Assembly: GCF_030690725.1 (NCBI RefSeq)
Contig: NZ_JAUYGD010000032.1
Span: forward strand, 82,350 to 146,349
DNA length: 64,000 nucleotides
Reading direction: 5' to 3'
Source: Pseudomonas sp.
GTDB taxonomy: Bacteria; Pseudomonadota; Gammaproteobacteria; Pseudomonadales; Pseudomonadaceae
Shown: in pieces, positions 38,437 to 46,614 of the stretch
How positions within the stretch are numbered: position 1 is the stretch's first letter
Layout of the letters: each line of letters begins with the position of its first letter
Notes under the pieces: model-generated
Database searches by the model: none
Seen by the model: only the letters and a program-made list of their open reading frames with translations
What the model was told of the DNA's origin: nothing
Translations under genes and position numbers: made by a program

Positions 38437-38979
38437 TCAGACTTTAAGAAAGTGCTGACGGTAATGCTTCAGCTCGGCAATGGACTCACGGATATCGTCC
38501 AGCGCCTGGTGCGTGCCCTGCTTCTGGAACGACTCCTTGACCTGCGGCGCCCACAGGCCGGCGAGGATTTTCAGGGTGGAGACATCCAGATAGCGGTAGT
38601 GGAAGTAGGCTTCCAGGTTCTGCATGTACTTATAAAGAAAGCGCCGATCCTGGCCGATGCTGTTGCCGCAGATCGGCGACTTGCCCTTCGGCACCCACTG
38701 CTCCAAAAAGGCGATGGTCATGGCTTCTGCTTCCGCCGGGCCGATGGTGCTTTCCCGTACGCGCTGGGTCAGGCCACTCTGGCCATGGGTACGGGTATTC
38801 CACTCATCCATGCCGGCGAGCAGCTCATCACTCTGGTGCACGGCAATCACCGGGCCTTCCGCGAGGATATTCAGGTCGCTGTCGGTGACGATGGTAGCCA
38901 TTTCAATGATGACGTCTGTTTCGGGCTCCAGACCGGTCATTTCCAGGTCGATCCAGATCAGATTCTGCGGGTTCTGCAT
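38437..38979 (-). CDS. orn: Oligoribonuclease
   Basis: A 180-residue DEDDh 3'-5' exonuclease that degrades 2-5-nucleotide RNAs. Motifs: [10 protein letters not shown] (Exo I), the central [23 protein letters not shown] block, [12 protein letters not shown] (Exo II) and [11 protein letters not shown] (Exo III). In Pseudomonas Orn also removes pGpG, the last intermediate of c-di-GMP breakdown, which links it to the cyclase and FimX genes in this window. Confidence 0.96.
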   Translation of the reverse strand: MQNPQNLIWIDLEMTGLEPETDVIIEMATIVTDSDLNILAEGPVIAVHQSDELLAGMDEWNTRTHGQSGLTQRVRESTIGPAEAEAMTIAFLEQWVPKGKSPICGNSIGQDRRFLYKYMQNLEAYFHYRYLDVSTLKILAGLWAPQVKESFQKQGTHQALDDIRESIAELKHYRQHFLKV

Positions 38980-39008
38980 GCGGGGCTCCTCGGCTAAGGC
39001 CGACAGTT

Positions 39009-39040
39009 TAACAGGCCGCCGAAAAACTACTGCGTTCGAC
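39009..39040. repeat. Possible half copy of the mutL-miaA palindromic element
   Basis: AACAGGCCGCCGAAAAACTAC then TGCGTTCG resembles, with a few mismatches and one gap, the end of the element at 31781-31913 read on its minus strand (GGCCGTTGAAAACTAC then CTGCGTTG). The matching second arm is absent. It lies between orn and the methyltransferase gene. Confidence 0.4.
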
Positions 39041-39054
39041 CGACAGCATTGCGC

Positions 39055-39834
39055 TTAAGCCGCGCCGCGCATGCGCCACAACAATAGCCGCGACTTACGC
39101 CAGTCATGCAGTTCGATCTGCTGATTCGCCGGCTGCCCCGGCACCTCGAAGGTGTTGCTGATCAGTAGGCTACCGGCCGGCATCTGTGCACAGGCCTTGG
39201 CCCACAGTTCCGGCATCGGCGCAGGCGAAAGAAAGCAATACACCACATCAAACGCCGACAGGTCGCTGCGCCAGAGGTTTTCATAGCGGATCTGGCAATT
39301 GCCCTGCAACAAGGCGCGCAACCAGGCGATGGCAAAGGACAGCGGAGCGGTCTCCACGCCGACAAACTGCGCCTGTGGATAGTGGCGGGCCAAGCTCAGC
39401 AGCGTGCCGGCCGGGCCACAGCCCAGATCGATAAAGCGAAACTGCGCGGGCTGCTGATCAAGCACCGCACGCAGATACTGACGCGTACCGGCAGCTGTCA
39501 GGTACAGCGGCACCCGCTCGCCAAAGCTGTTCCAGTTCAGCAGCAGTAACAGGAAAAAACCACCGAGAAACACCCAGGACGGCAGCGGCGCACCACTGGC
39601 CAGCAACAGCGCAGGAACGAACAGCAAATTCAATCCGCACCACCAACGCGACAACCCCAGATAACGCGCCAGCGTGGCAGCCAACAAGCCTTGCAGCAGG
39701 CCGGCCGCCAGCCAGGTCGGCCGCCAGGGCGACAGTTGTGCCGTCAAGTACAGCGCCAGGCCGATCAGCACGGTCGCGCCCACCTGGGCAGACAAGGCCA
39801 GTAGCGCCGGATAGTGGCGGACAACGCGCAGCAT
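39055..39834 (-). CDS. Membrane-anchored class I SAM-dependent methyltransferase
   Basis: A 259-residue protein. The first 110 residues hold three or four hydrophobic segments (LLALSAQVGATVLIGLALYL, WLAAGLLQGLLAATLARYL, LNLLFVPALLLASG, WVFLGGFFLLLLLNW). The rest is a Rossmann methyltransferase domain with motif I FIDLGCGPAGTLLSLA near residue 140, the acidic motif II VGVETAP, and FDVVYCFLSPAP as motif IV. Substrate is unknown. ATG 39834 is preceded by GAGGAA. The gene is an addition between orn and rsgA relative to P. aeruginosa (from memory). Confidence 0.8.
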   Translation of the reverse strand: MLRVVRHYPALLALSAQVGATVLIGLALYLTAQLSPWRPTWLAAGLLQGLLAATLARYLGLSRWWCGLNLLFVPALLLASGAPLPSWVFLGGFFLLLLLNWNSFGERVPLYLTAAGTRQYLRAVLDQQPAQFRFIDLGCGPAGTLLSLARHYPQAQFVGVETAPLSFAIAWLRALLQGNCQIRYENLWRSDLSAFDVVYCFLSPAPMPELWAKACAQMPAGSLLISNTFEVPGQPANQQIELHDWRKSRLLLWRMRGAA

Positions 39835-39953
39835 GCAGATTCCTCAACCGTCCGACCGATGATGTGCCGCAGTTTAGCCGCGCCAGCAGCTCAATAGGCA
39901 GCCCGTGCTAGACTCGCGACCGTTTATTGCGCAATTCAACTCTCGGAAGACCC

Positions 39954-40985
39954 ATGGCCAAACGCCAACTCAACCGCCGGCAAAACTGGCGTATCGAAAA
40001 AATCCAGGGCGAGCGTGCCGCCCGCGCCGCCAAGCGCGAGTCGCAGGCTGTACAGATTCTTGAAGGCGGTGACCTCGGCCCGGAGCAGACCGGCTTGGTG
40101 ATCGCTCACTTCGGCGTGCAGATCGAAGTTGAAGCACTGGATGGTGAACTGGCCGGCCAGGTATTCCGTTGCCACCTGCGCGCCAACCTGCCGACCATGG
40201 TCACCGGTGACCAGGTGGTATGGCGCGCCGGCAACCAGGGCATTGGCGTAATCGTCGCGCAACTGCCGCGCAGCACCGAACTCTGTCGCCCGGACACCCG
40301 TGGCCAGCTCAAACCAGTCGCGGCCAACGTCGACCTGATCGTGATCGTCTTCGCGCCGCTACCCGAGCCCCACGCCAACCTGATCGACCGCTATCTGGTG
40401 GCGGCTGAGCATGCGGGTATCCGCCCGCTGTTGCTGTTGAACAAAGCCGACCTGATTGATGAGCAAAACGGCGTGGCACTCAACGCCATGCTCAGCGTTT
40501 ACCGCCAGCTGGGTTATCAGCTGCTCGAGGTATCTGCGCATCAAGGTGATGGCATGGAGCAGCTCAAGCAGCAGCTTGACGGGCATATCAGTGTGTTTGT
40601 GGGGCAATCCGGCGTGGGTAAATCCTCGCTGGTAAACAGCCTGCTACCCGATGTCGACACCCGCGTTGGGCCGCTTTCGGAGCAGTCCGGCCTAGGCACT
40701 CACACCACGACGACCGCACGGCTGTTTCACTTTCCTGGCGGCGGCGAGCTGATTGACTCCCCAGGGATTCGTGAATTCGGCCTGGTGCATGTCAGCCGTG
40801 ATGACGTCGAAGCTGGCTTTATCGAGTTTAGCGAGCTGATCGGGCAATGCCGCTTTCGCGACTGCAAACACGACCGTGAGCCGGGCTGCGCCCTCCTTAA
40901 GGCCCTGGAAGACGGTCGCCTGCACCCACAGCGCATGGCCAGTTACCGGCAAATCCTGGCGAGCCTGCCAGAAGCCGAGTACTGA
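39954..40985 (+). CDS. rsgA: Small ribosomal subunit biogenesis GTPase RsgA
   Basis: A 343-residue circularly permuted GTPase that releases RbfA and checks 30S maturation. Order: OB fold (about 45-120), G domain in the order G4-G1-G3 with NKADLID, then [15 protein letters not shown] near 220, and [10 protein letters not shown], then the zinc knuckle ([14 protein letters not shown]). ATG 39954 follows CGGAAGA; the upstream ATG at 39927 is less likely. Divergent from the methyltransferase. Confidence 0.95.
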   Translation: MAKRQLNRRQNWRIEKIQGERAARAAKRESQAVQILEGGDLGPEQTGLVIAHFGVQIEVEALDGELAGQVFRCHLRANLPTMVTGDQVVWRAGNQGIGVIVAQLPRSTELCRPDTRGQLKPVAANVDLIVIVFAPLPEPHANLIDRYLVAAEHAGIRPLLLLNKADLIDEQNGVALNAMLSVYRQLGYQLLEVSAHQGDGMEQLKQQLDGHISVFVGQSGVGKSSLVNSLLPDVDTRVGPLSEQSGLGTHTTTTARLFHFPGGGELIDSPGIREFGLVHVSRDDVEAGFIEFSELIGQCRFRDCKHDREPGCALLKALEDGRLHPQRMASYRQILASLPEAEY

Positions 40986-40986
40986 A

Positions 40987-41009
40987 AAAAATCGCCGGGT
41001 GCGATTTTT
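40987..41009 (+). terminator. Intrinsic terminator after rsgA
   Basis: AAAAATCGC, 5-base loop, GCGATTTTT, beginning 2 bases after the rsgA stop. Confidence 0.8.
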
Positions 41010-41068
41010 AACGTCGCGCCGCGACGGCCCGCAGGGTGGCCGCCAGGGATGGCAAGCCATTCAAGATA

Positions 41069-41096
41069 AAAAGGCCGCGACATGTCGCGGCCTTTT
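41069..41096. terminator. Bidirectional terminator between rsgA and motB
   Basis: AAAAGGCCGCGA, loop CATG, TCGCGGCCTTTT: a perfect 12-base stem with U-tracts both ways. It lies 17 bases after the motB stop. Confidence 0.9.
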
Positions 41097-41112
41097 GGCA
41101 TTTAGCTGCAGC

Positions 41113-42129
41113 TCACTCAGCGGGCTGATCGAACTGCAACACGCCTTCCTCGAAGATATTCAGCCGTTCGCGTAACTGCCCGCCAGGCAACGGCTCCGCT
41201 GGCGTGGCGGGTGGCGCGATGGCCGGCGCAGCCGGCGGACTACCCGCATCGGCAGGCGGCTCAGCCGCATCACTTTGCCCACCCTCGATGGCGCGCTGAG
41301 CCTTCTTGGTCAGCACCACAATGTCGATACGCCGATTGACTGGATTGAGCGGCTTCTCCCGATCAAACAAGGCCGACGACGCGTAACCCACTACCCGCGC
41401 CACCTGCTCGTCATCATAGCCGCCAGCAATCAGCACACGCCGCGCCGCATTGGCACGGTCAGAGGACAGCTCCCAGTTGCCATAGCCACCACGGCCGACA
41501 AAGGGCGCGGCATCGGTATGGCCACTGACGCTGATCTTGTTCGGCACCGCAGCGATGGTGTCGGTCATGGCCAGCAGAATGTCTTCGAAATAGGGCTGCA
41601 GACGCGCGCTGCCGGAAGCGAACATCGGCCGGTTCTCGGCATCCATGATCTGGATACGCAGGCCGTCCTGGGTGATCTCGAAAAGAATCTGATCCTTGAA
41701 GTTCTGCAGCTGAGGGTTTTCCTCAACCTTGTTCTGCAATTCCTGCAGCAGCAATTCCAGGCGCTCGCGCTCGACTTCTTCGGCTATCGACTCGGCCTGC
41801 AGCTTGTCCACATCCGCCTGCGCATCCTCGGCCGGGCTCTTTTCGTCCTGCGGTTCCGGGTTCAGAGTGCGATCAGGGGCCGGCGTCGGCGTACCGCCCA
41901 AGTCAATCACATAGGGGCTGGCACTTTCCGAAAACCCCACGGGGTCCTGGAAGTAGCCGGAAATCAGCTTCTTCTGCTCGGGTGTGGCCACCGTCATCAG
42001 CCACATCACCAGAAAGAACGCCATCATCGCCGTGGCAAAGTCGGCAAAGGCAATTTTCCAGGCGCCACCATGATGGCCACCGGCAACCTTTTTGACCCGC
42101 TTGACGATAATCGGCTGATTATTTTCCAT
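41113..42129 (-). CDS. motB: Flagellar motor stator protein MotB
   Basis: 338 residues. One N-terminal helix carries the proton-binding aspartate in FADFATAMMAFFLVMWLMT, followed by the plug region and an OmpA-like peptidoglycan-binding domain (VSGHTDAAPF, then RANAARRVLI and NPVNRRIDIVV). The tail from about residue 285 is rich in A, P and G and is not needed for the fold. It follows motA after 8 bases. Confidence 0.95.
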   Translation of the reverse strand: MENNQPIIVKRVKKVAGGHHGGAWKIAFADFATAMMAFFLVMWLMTVATPEQKKLISGYFQDPVGFSESASPYVIDLGGTPTPAPDRTLNPEPQDEKSPAEDAQADVDKLQAESIAEEVERERLELLLQELQNKVEENPQLQNFKDQILFEITQDGLRIQIMDAENRPMFASGSARLQPYFEDILLAMTDTIAAVPNKISVSGHTDAAPFVGRGGYGNWELSSDRANAARRVLIAGGYDDEQVARVVGYASSALFDREKPLNPVNRRIDIVVLTKKAQRAIEGGQSDAAEPPADAGSPPAAPAIAPPATPAEPLPGGQLRERLNIFEEGVLQFDQPAE

Positions 42130-42137
42130 GCTGCGCC

Positions 42138-42989
42138 TTAGCCCCCACGCATGGCCTGCTCAAGCTCGGTAAAGCTTGGGCGATGCGCAGGCAACAGCAC
42201 CTTGCGGGAAAACTCCACAGCCAGCGATGGCGGCATCCCGGAGGCCGAAGCCACCAGACCGGCCTTGATCGCCTCATAGACGTTCAACTCTTCCTTGGCA
42301 TCATGCTCGAGAGCTGCAGCCAGGGGGCCAAAAAAGCCGTAGGACGCGAGAATCCCGAAGAAGGTACCGACCAGCGCAGTACCGACCTTCTGGCCGATCT
42401 CAGCGTTATCCGCCTCGGCCAGAATCGACATGGTGATCACAATGCCCAACACCGCCGCCACGATACCCATGGCCGGCATACCGTCGGCCACCTTGGCTAC
42501 AGCATGCGCGGGGTGCTCAATTTCTTCCTTGAGGCTGGATATCTCCATATCGAACAGTCCTTCCAGCTCATGCGGGGCCATGTTGCCGGAGGACATGATG
42601 CGCAGGTAATCGCAGATAAAGGCGGTCATCTGCTGATCTTTGAGAATGCCGGGGTACTTGCTGAAAATCGGGCTGGCGGCCGGGTCTTCGACATCGGCCT
42701 CGATGGCCATCATGCCTTCGCGGCGGCTCTTGTTGAGAATCTCGTAAAGCAGCTTGAGCACATCAAGGTAATAGGCATGGGTAAAGCGCGAGCTGAACAT
42801 GCTCAGCGACTTCTTGAACACATGCATAAAGGCGCTGCCAGGGTTGGCCTGCAGAAAAGCCCCCAACGCTGCACCACCGATGATCAAGATCTCAAAGGGG
42901 TGAACCAACGCCATAAACTGGCCACCGGAGAGGATAAACCCGCCCAGCACACTGGCGAGTACAACAATGATGCCGATGATTTTTGCCAT
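42138..42989 (-). CDS. motA: Flagellar motor stator protein MotA
   Basis: 283 residues with four membrane helices (IIGIIVVLASVLGGFILSGG at the start, ILIIGGAALGAFLQ, and the last pair MPAMGIVAAVLGIVITM and VGTALVGTFFGILASYGFFGPLA) and the large cytoplasmic loop that touches FliG. It forms the stator with MotB. A FliA-type promoter is seen upstream. This is the MotAB pair next to rsgA, not MotCD. Confidence 0.95.
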   Translation of the reverse strand: MAKIIGIIVVLASVLGGFILSGGQFMALVHPFEILIIGGAALGAFLQANPGSAFMHVFKKSLSMFSSRFTHAYYLDVLKLLYEILNKSRREGMMAIEADVEDPAASPIFSKYPGILKDQQMTAFICDYLRIMSSGNMAPHELEGLFDMEISSLKEEIEHPAHAVAKVADGMPAMGIVAAVLGIVITMSILAEADNAEIGQKVGTALVGTFFGILASYGFFGPLAAALEHDAKEELNVYEAIKAGLVASASGMPPSLAVEFSRKVLLPAHRPSFTELEQAMRGG

Positions 42990-43044
42990 AGAAAGAGACT
43001 TGCCAGAGAGGGTAGAAAGGGGCTTTGCAAAACAACCCTTCTAT

Positions 43045-43071
43045 TTATCGGAAGTTTTGCGCGAGACTATA
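43045..43071 (-). promoter_or_regulatory. FliA (sigma-28) type promoter of motAB
   Basis: Minus strand: TATAGTCT (6 of 8 to TAAAGTTT), an 11-base spacer, TCCGATAA (7 of 8 to GCCGATAA). It ends 55 bases before the motA start. Confidence 0.65.
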
Positions 43072-43108
43072 GCCAGTTAAGGTCAAAAGCCAGCTTGTCT
43101 CAACCCGC

Positions 43109-44623
43109 ATGCCAAAGCCCGTCCACTATCCGCGCACCCTGACAGACTGGCTCAAGCAGCTGGACAGCCAGCTATTGCCTGCCTCCATCAACAGTCAGCA
43201 GACGCTGCGCCGCGCCCTGGCAGACAGTAATCGCTCGATGCGTGAGTTGGCGGACTTGATGCAGGGCTGCCCAGCGCTGGCGCTCAGCGTCCTGCGCGAA
43301 GCCAACCGTAAAAGCAGCGGACTGAGCGAGCAAACCGAAAGCCTCGAAGCCGCCATCAGCCGCCTCGGCATCAAACGCACCGAAGACCTGCTCAACGCCC
43401 TGCCCGCCCTCCCCGAGCAGGAATTACCCAAAGCGCTGCGGCAGATTCAGCTGATCAGCCAGCACGCCAGCCACCAGGCCAACGGCCTGTTCGCCGGCCG
43501 CCTGGCGCGGTTGTGGCAGGAAGTGCACTGGGGCAGCCTGCTGTTCCTGGCGCCAATATGGACTTTGCTTGCCGCTCACCCTGAGCTGTTCGAGGTGTGG
43601 GAGCAGCGCGTTTTGGTCAAGGGCGAAGCCGCAAGCAAGGTTGAACAAGAGCTGCTGGGCGTGCCGCTGCTGAAGCTGTGCCTGGCCCTGAGCGAGCAGT
43701 GGCATTTGCCGGAATGGGTCATCCAGGGCTACCGGCTACTGGTCAGCGACCGCCGCCTGCTGGTCAAGGCGCTGCATATCGCCCGCGACAATGAACATCC
43801 ACTGCACCAGCAACAAATCCTCGATGCCGACAGCAACCTGCGCCGCTGGCTGACTCAGCCGGCCAACAGCATCCTGCTGGCCAACGGCCTGGCGCTGTCC
43901 GCGCACTACGCCTGGAACAGTCCGCACAGCCTGCGCTGGCAGCGCCTGACCGGTTTATTTCTGCAACTGCCGCTCGATAACGTGCAGCAGTTACTGCACC
44001 AAAACGCCGTCAGCAGCGCCCGACAGATGCCCGGCAGCGACCTCTGGCACCCGGCCGAAGCGCTGCTCTGGCCGTGGCAGGCAAGGCACCTTAAAGCCAC
44101 AGTCGAACAGCCCAAGCCCGCAGTCGTCAGCGAGTGGCGCCAGCAATGCGCACAATTGCTCGCTCAACCCAGCGCATTTACCAATGTGCTACAGCTCACC
44201 GCCTGCGCCAATCAGGCAATCCAGGCCTGCGGCATGCAACGTGTATTGATCCTGCTCGCCGACCGCAACCACACCCGCTTGATCGCCCAGCAGCAGAGCG
44301 GCCTGGACAAGGCCGCCGCCAGCCTCAGCCTTGACCCACAGCAAAGCCAGGTGCTGCGCCGCCTGCTCAGCGCGCCGGCACAACTCAAACTGAGCCCGGC
44401 CAACATCGCGCAGTTCTCCGCCATGCTGCCCGGCTCGCTGAAAAGCCTGTTTCCCAGCGAACACCTGCTGATTCGCTCAATTGCCAGCAACAACCGCGTG
44501 GTCATGCTGATCTTCGCCGACCAGGGTGGCCGGGCGCTGAGCGATGCCAGCGTGCAGGGCTTCGGCAAAACCGTGCAATGCATTGAGCGCGCTCTGGCCA
44601 GCTTTGCCAACCGCGGGCGCTAG
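43109..44623 (+). CDS. HDOD-domain protein
   Basis: A 504-residue cytoplasmic protein. Residues 15-220 form an HDOD domain (LPASINSQQTLRRALADSNRSM, then DLMQGCPALALSVLREANR and AISRLGIKRTEDLL), related to HD phosphohydrolases but without a clear metal-binding HD pair. The C-terminal half has a GAF-like pattern (about 345-500). HDOD proteins act as signalling scaffolds. It is the counterpart of PA4955 by position, divergent from motA. No ligand can be inferred. Confidence 0.8.
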   Translation: MPKPVHYPRTLTDWLKQLDSQLLPASINSQQTLRRALADSNRSMRELADLMQGCPALALSVLREANRKSSGLSEQTESLEAAISRLGIKRTEDLLNALPALPEQELPKALRQIQLISQHASHQANGLFAGRLARLWQEVHWGSLLFLAPIWTLLAAHPELFEVWEQRVLVKGEAASKVEQELLGVPLLKLCLALSEQWHLPEWVIQGYRLLVSDRRLLVKALHIARDNEHPLHQQQILDADSNLRRWLTQPANSILLANGLALSAHYAWNSPHSLRWQRLTGLFLQLPLDNVQQLLHQNAVSSARQMPGSDLWHPAEALLWPWQARHLKATVEQPKPAVVSEWRQQCAQLLAQPSAFTNVLQLTACANQAIQACGMQRVLILLADRNHTRLIAQQQSGLDKAAASLSLDPQQSQVLRRLLSAPAQLKLSPANIAQFSAMLPGSLKSLFPSEHLLIRSIASNNRVVMLIFADQGGRALSDASVQGFGKTVQCIERALASFANRGR

Positions 44624-44668
44624 GCTTTCCGCTACAATCCGTCCCTTTCCTGTCAAAAGAGGCCCGGC

Positions 44669-45484
44669 ATGACCGCCTTCGCTGAGTTGCCCTTGCTGAT
44701 CGAACCCGCGCAACTGGCCAGCCGCCTGAATGCGCCCGAGCTGATTCTGGTCGACCTGACCAGCAACGCCCGTTACGCCGCCGGCCACATCCCTGGTGCG
44801 CGCTTTGTCGACCCCAAGCGCACCCAACTGGGCCAGCCGCCAGCGCCCGGTTTGCTGCCTGAGCAGGCGCAGCTTGAGCAACTGTTTGGCGAACTGGGGC
44901 ATAACCCCGACGCCGTCTACGTGGTGTATGACGATGAAGGCGGCGGCTGGGCCGGACGCTTTATCTGGCTGCTGGATGTGATTGGCCACGCGCGCTATCA
45001 CTACCTCAACGGCGGCCTGCCGGCCTGGCTGGCAGAAGAGCGCGAGCTCAGCACAGGTGTGCCGCAAGCCGGCGCGCAGACTGTTGCCCTGCAGCTGCAC
45101 GCTGCGCCGACCGCCACCCGCGAATACCTGCAAAGCCGCCTCGGCGCCGCCGATCTGGCGATCTGGGATGCCCGCGCCCCCAGTGAATACAGCGGCGAAA
45201 AAGCCCTGGCGCAGAAAGCCGGGCACATCCCCGGCGCCATCAACTTCGAGTGGACTGCGGGCATGGACCCTGCCCGAGCACTGCGCATCCGCGAGGATAT
45301 CCAGGCGCAGCTCAATAGCCTCGGCATCACGGCCGACAAAGAAATCATCACCCACTGCCAGACCCATCACCGCTCCGGCTTTACCTACCTGGTCGCCAAG
45401 CTGCTCGGCTACCCACGGGTAAAAGCCTACGCCGGCTCCTGGGGCGAGTGGGGCAACCACCCGGATACCCCGGTCGAGCGCTAA
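44669..45484 (+). CDS. rhdA: Thiosulfate sulfurtransferase (rhodanese)
   Basis: A 271-residue tandem rhodanese. The N-terminal domain (about 15-135) is inactive; the C-terminal domain (about 150-265) carries the catalytic cysteine in THCQTHHRSG. This loop (CQTHHRS) is the type found in Azotobacter RhdA rather than the animal CRKGVT type. It transfers sulfane sulfur and may feed cofactor assembly. A TACAAT sequence at 44633-44638 may be its -10 box. Followed after 37 bases by psd. Confidence 0.92.
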   Translation: MTAFAELPLLIEPAQLASRLNAPELILVDLTSNARYAAGHIPGARFVDPKRTQLGQPPAPGLLPEQAQLEQLFGELGHNPDAVYVVYDDEGGGWAGRFIWLLDVIGHARYHYLNGGLPAWLAEERELSTGVPQAGAQTVALQLHAAPTATREYLQSRLGAADLAIWDARAPSEYSGEKALAQKAGHIPGAINFEWTAGMDPARALRIREDIQAQLNSLGITADKEIITHCQTHHRSGFTYLVAKLLGYPRVKAYAGSWGEWGNHPDTPVER

Positions 45485-45521
45485 GCGCCCGCAGACCGCC
45501 AGTCACTTTTAAGGAACGCCA

Positions 45522-46382
45522 ATGAAAGATCGTCTGTTTATCCTCAGCCAGTACCTGCTGCCGCACCACCTGCTGTCGCGCCTGATTGGCTGCGCCGCCG
45601 AATGCCGCGCGGGCTGGTTCAAGAATCGCCTGATCGGCTGGTTCGCCAAGCAGTACCAGGTCAACATGAGCGAGGCCCAGGTCGAAGACCTGACGGCTTT
45701 TGCCCACTTCAATGACTTCTTTACCCGTGCCTTGAAAGACGGCGCCCGCCCGCTCGACAGCAGCCCTGGCGCAGTGCTCTGCCCGGCCGACGGCGCGGTC
45801 AGCCAGCTGGGCAAAATCGAGCAAGGCAGGGTATTCCAGGCCAAGGGCCACAGCTTCAGCGTGATCGAGCTGCTCGGCGGCGACACTGAGCGCGCCGCGG
45901 CCTTTATGGGCGGCGATTTCGCCACCATCTACCTCTCGCCCAAGGACTACCACCGCGTGCACATGCCACTGGCCGGCACGCTGAAAGAAATGGTCTACGT
46001 GCCGGGCCGGCTGTTCTCGGTCAACCAGACCACCGCGGAAAACGTCCCTGAACTGTTTGCCCGCAACGAGCGCGTGGTCTGCCTGTTCGATACCGAGCGC
46101 GGCCCGATGGCCGTGGTACTGGTCGGCGCGATGATCGTGGCCTCGATCGAAACCGTCTGGGCGGGCCTGGTCACGCCGCCAAAACGCACGTTGAAAACAT
46201 TCAGTTACGACGAGGCATCGCGTGCGCCAATCGTTCTGGAGAAAGGCGCAGAGCTCGGACGTTTCAAGCTCGGCTCTACAGCCATCGTGCTGTTTGGCCC
46301 GGAACAGGTGCAATGGGCCGCAGAACTGGCCGCCAACAGCCCGGTACAGATGGGCCAGCGCCTCGCCGCACCACGCGGCTAA
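45522..46382 (+). CDS. psd: Phosphatidylserine decarboxylase
   Basis: A 286-residue proenzyme producing phosphatidylethanolamine at the inner membrane. The LGST self-cleavage motif lies in [12 protein letters not shown] near residue 251; the serine becomes the pyruvoyl group of the small subunit. Other family blocks: [23 protein letters not shown] and [10 protein letters not shown] with the catalytic histidine. Start has AAGGAA upstream. Confidence 0.96.
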   Translation: MKDRLFILSQYLLPHHLLSRLIGCAAECRAGWFKNRLIGWFAKQYQVNMSEAQVEDLTAFAHFNDFFTRALKDGARPLDSSPGAVLCPADGAVSQLGKIEQGRVFQAKGHSFSVIELLGGDTERAAAFMGGDFATIYLSPKDYHRVHMPLAGTLKEMVYVPGRLFSVNQTTAENVPELFARNERVVCLFDTERGPMAVVLVGAMIVASIETVWAGLVTPPKRTLKTFSYDEASRAPIVLEKGAELGRFKLGSTAIVLFGPEQVQWAAELAANSPVQMGQRLAAPRG

Positions 46383-46393
46383 CCCGCCACAGC

Positions 46394-46423
46394 CGGCACT
46401 GTCAGCCCATGCAGACAGTGCCG
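46394..46423 (+). terminator. Hairpin after psd
   Basis: A perfect 10-base stem (CGGCACTGTC and GACAGTGCCG) with a 10-base loop, 11 bases after the psd stop. No U-tract follows, so it may be a 3'-end stabiliser or a factor-dependent end. The rest of the 232-base gap to the next gene holds no feature I can support. Confidence 0.45.
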
Positions 46424-46614
46424 CAGCGACTACCCAGCGTGAACCTCTGGGTACGAAAACCAGTCACAACAATGACTTCCAGATGATTTGCGTGTCGCGC
46501 CAACTTGGCAACCCAGCCAAGGACATGGCTGCGGGGCGCGCGAGATGCTGCTAGAGTCGAAACATAATTCCTAGACTCACCTGCCTTGCCCGTGCGCTGG
46601 AGTATCCGATTTAG

